Positions 63,402 to 64,000 of a stretch of 64,000 bases of DNA are shown in pieces; the stretch's first letter is position 1; each line of letters opens with the position of its first letter. Under the pieces are notes generated by a model. It was not told where the DNA came from, made no database searches, and saw nothing but the letters and a program-made list of their open reading frames with translations. The stretch is from Cumulibacter soli (GTDB taxonomy: Bacteria; Actinomycetota; Actinomycetes; Mycobacteriales; Antricoccaceae). The position numbers and the translations under genes were made by a program. Location of the stretch: positions 186,001-250,000 of the forward strand of contig NZ_SMSG01000004.1 in NCBI RefSeq assembly GCF_004382795.1, in the 5' to 3' direction.

Positions 63402-63915
63402 ACTCAGCCAACCAGTCGCGCACCGCGCGGCGGCTGCGTAAGCGCACGACGTCCAGATGCTCAACGTCCAGGTTCTGATGCATATCCCGGTACTTCCCGC
63501 GCGTACGCCATGCCCATCTGATGATGTGCTCAGGGTCCCGGAAGATCGTGTGCAGCGGAGGTTCGACGTTGTTGTTCCACAGCACCGTTCGATTTAGGCG
63601 GCGCGAGAGCGTACGGCGGATCACCCGAAACATCACCATGTGTGTCGGCAGGTCCAGCCAGATCAGCAATTCGGCCCGCGACAGTAATAACGGGCGTACG
63701 TCGCGGTACTGCCATTCGGTGACCCAGGCCTCGGCTGCGACTAGCTCGCGAACGTCATCGACGAATTCCGCGCGCGGCGTCCAGTTCGGACCGTGATAGA
63801 GCCCATCAATCTCAGTGTGCGTGATGCCTGATATATCAGCGATTTGACGAGCCAAGGTCGTCTTCCCTGACCCCGATACGCCGGCGACTAAAATTCGCTG
63901 CGGTCTCTCTGGCAT
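63367..63915 (-). CDS. P-loop kinase-like protein (adenylate-kinase/topology-modulation family)
   Basis: About 182 residues. Walker A GVSGSGKTTLARQIA near the N-terminus and a YRDVRPLLLSRAELLIWLDLP Walker B-like strand, followed by the Arg-rich lid (RRTLSRRLNRTVLWNN) typical of FlaR/adenylate-kinase-like P-loop proteins. The phosphate acceptor is unknown. ATG at 63915 has AAAGGTGA six bases upstream, better than GTG at 63924. It overlaps the 3' end of the convergent sigma gene by 35 bases. Bases 63916-64000 show nothing else. Confidence 0.82.
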   Translation of the reverse strand: MPERPQRILVAGVSGSGKTTLARQIADISGITHTEIDGLYHGPNWTPRAEFVDDVRELVAAEAWVTEWQYRDVRPLLLSRAELLIWLDLPTHMVMFRVIRRTLSRRLNRTVLWNNNVEPPLHTIFRDPEHIIRWAWRTRGKYRDMHQNLDVEHLDVVRLRSRRAVRDWLAEFSADAAAQRHE

Positions 63916-64000
63916 CGCCGTCACCTTTAGACTCTATCCCGCTACGCAGACCGCATTCACGCTGCGCCAAGCGCCTAGCGTGGGTCACGGCCGAGATCGG

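Noticed and set aside
1-64000. tRNA, rRNA, transposase or prophage genes
   Set aside because: Intergenic regions were read for cloverleaf, rRNA and inverted-terminal-repeat features, and genes for transposase or integrase motifs; none were found.

Overview
This is a 64 kb chromosomal stretch from a high-GC Gram-positive bacterium, almost certainly an actinomycete. The signs are the strong GC bias, many GTG/TTG starts, an IdeR/DtxR-type iron box, a HAIR element before clpB, a c-di-AMP riboswitch before an NlpC/P60 cell-wall hydrolase, a large LuxR-type ATPase regulator and an ECF42-type sigma factor. I see no rRNA, tRNA, insertion sequence or CRISPR array. I do not assign a genus.

Layout. 1-4 kb: the end of a CoA-transferase gene, facing a single-chain indolepyruvate ferredoxin oxidoreductase. 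4.1-11.6 kb: a six-gene iron-siderophore operon on the minus strand (binding lipoprotein, two permeases, ATPase, and two half-size exporter-fold ABC proteins), with an iron box sitting inside its promoter. 11.7-24.1 kb: mostly minus-strand housekeeping and envelope genes: M20 peptidase, VOC protein, an ornithine-lipid-like acyltransferase pair, a GlcD-type oxidase coupled to a small membrane protein, LemA, pyrE, a fasciclin lipoprotein, the riboswitch-controlled NlpC/P60 hydrolase, an SDR and two small membrane proteins. 24.3-29.9 kb: clpB with its HAIR element, a 660-base repeat-rich intergenic region, and a membrane protein with two families of tandem repeats, translationally coupled to a MerR regulator. 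29.9-38.6 kb: acyl-CoA synthetase, M13 metallopeptidase, F420/FMN-type oxidase, quinone oxidoreductase, DUF1801 protein and a large RNA helicase.

38.7-60.3 kb is the most distinctive region: ten consecutive minus-strand genes that look like one catabolic module. It holds a Dpp/Opp-type transporter (binding lipoprotein, permease, ATPase and a permease-ATPase fusion), two AMP-forming CoA ligases, a double-domain class III CoA-transferase, two single-chain biotin-dependent acyl-CoA carboxylases and a 960-residue LuxR-type regulator. The inferred logic is import, CoA activation, then carboxylation. The substrate cannot be read from sequence, and no beta-oxidation enzymes lie within the cluster.

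60.7-64 kb: an alpha/beta hydrolase, then a DGPF (YCII-like) protein with an ECF42 sigma factor behind a promoter matching the motif I recall for that sigma group, and a small P-loop kinase-like protein.

Main points for follow-up: the complementary loss of ATPase motifs in the two exporter halves; the 21.6 kb carboxylase/CoA-transferase/LuxR cluster; the duplicated 80-base hairpin element and the repeat-bearing membrane protein near 27-29 kb; and several regulatory sites that can be read directly.
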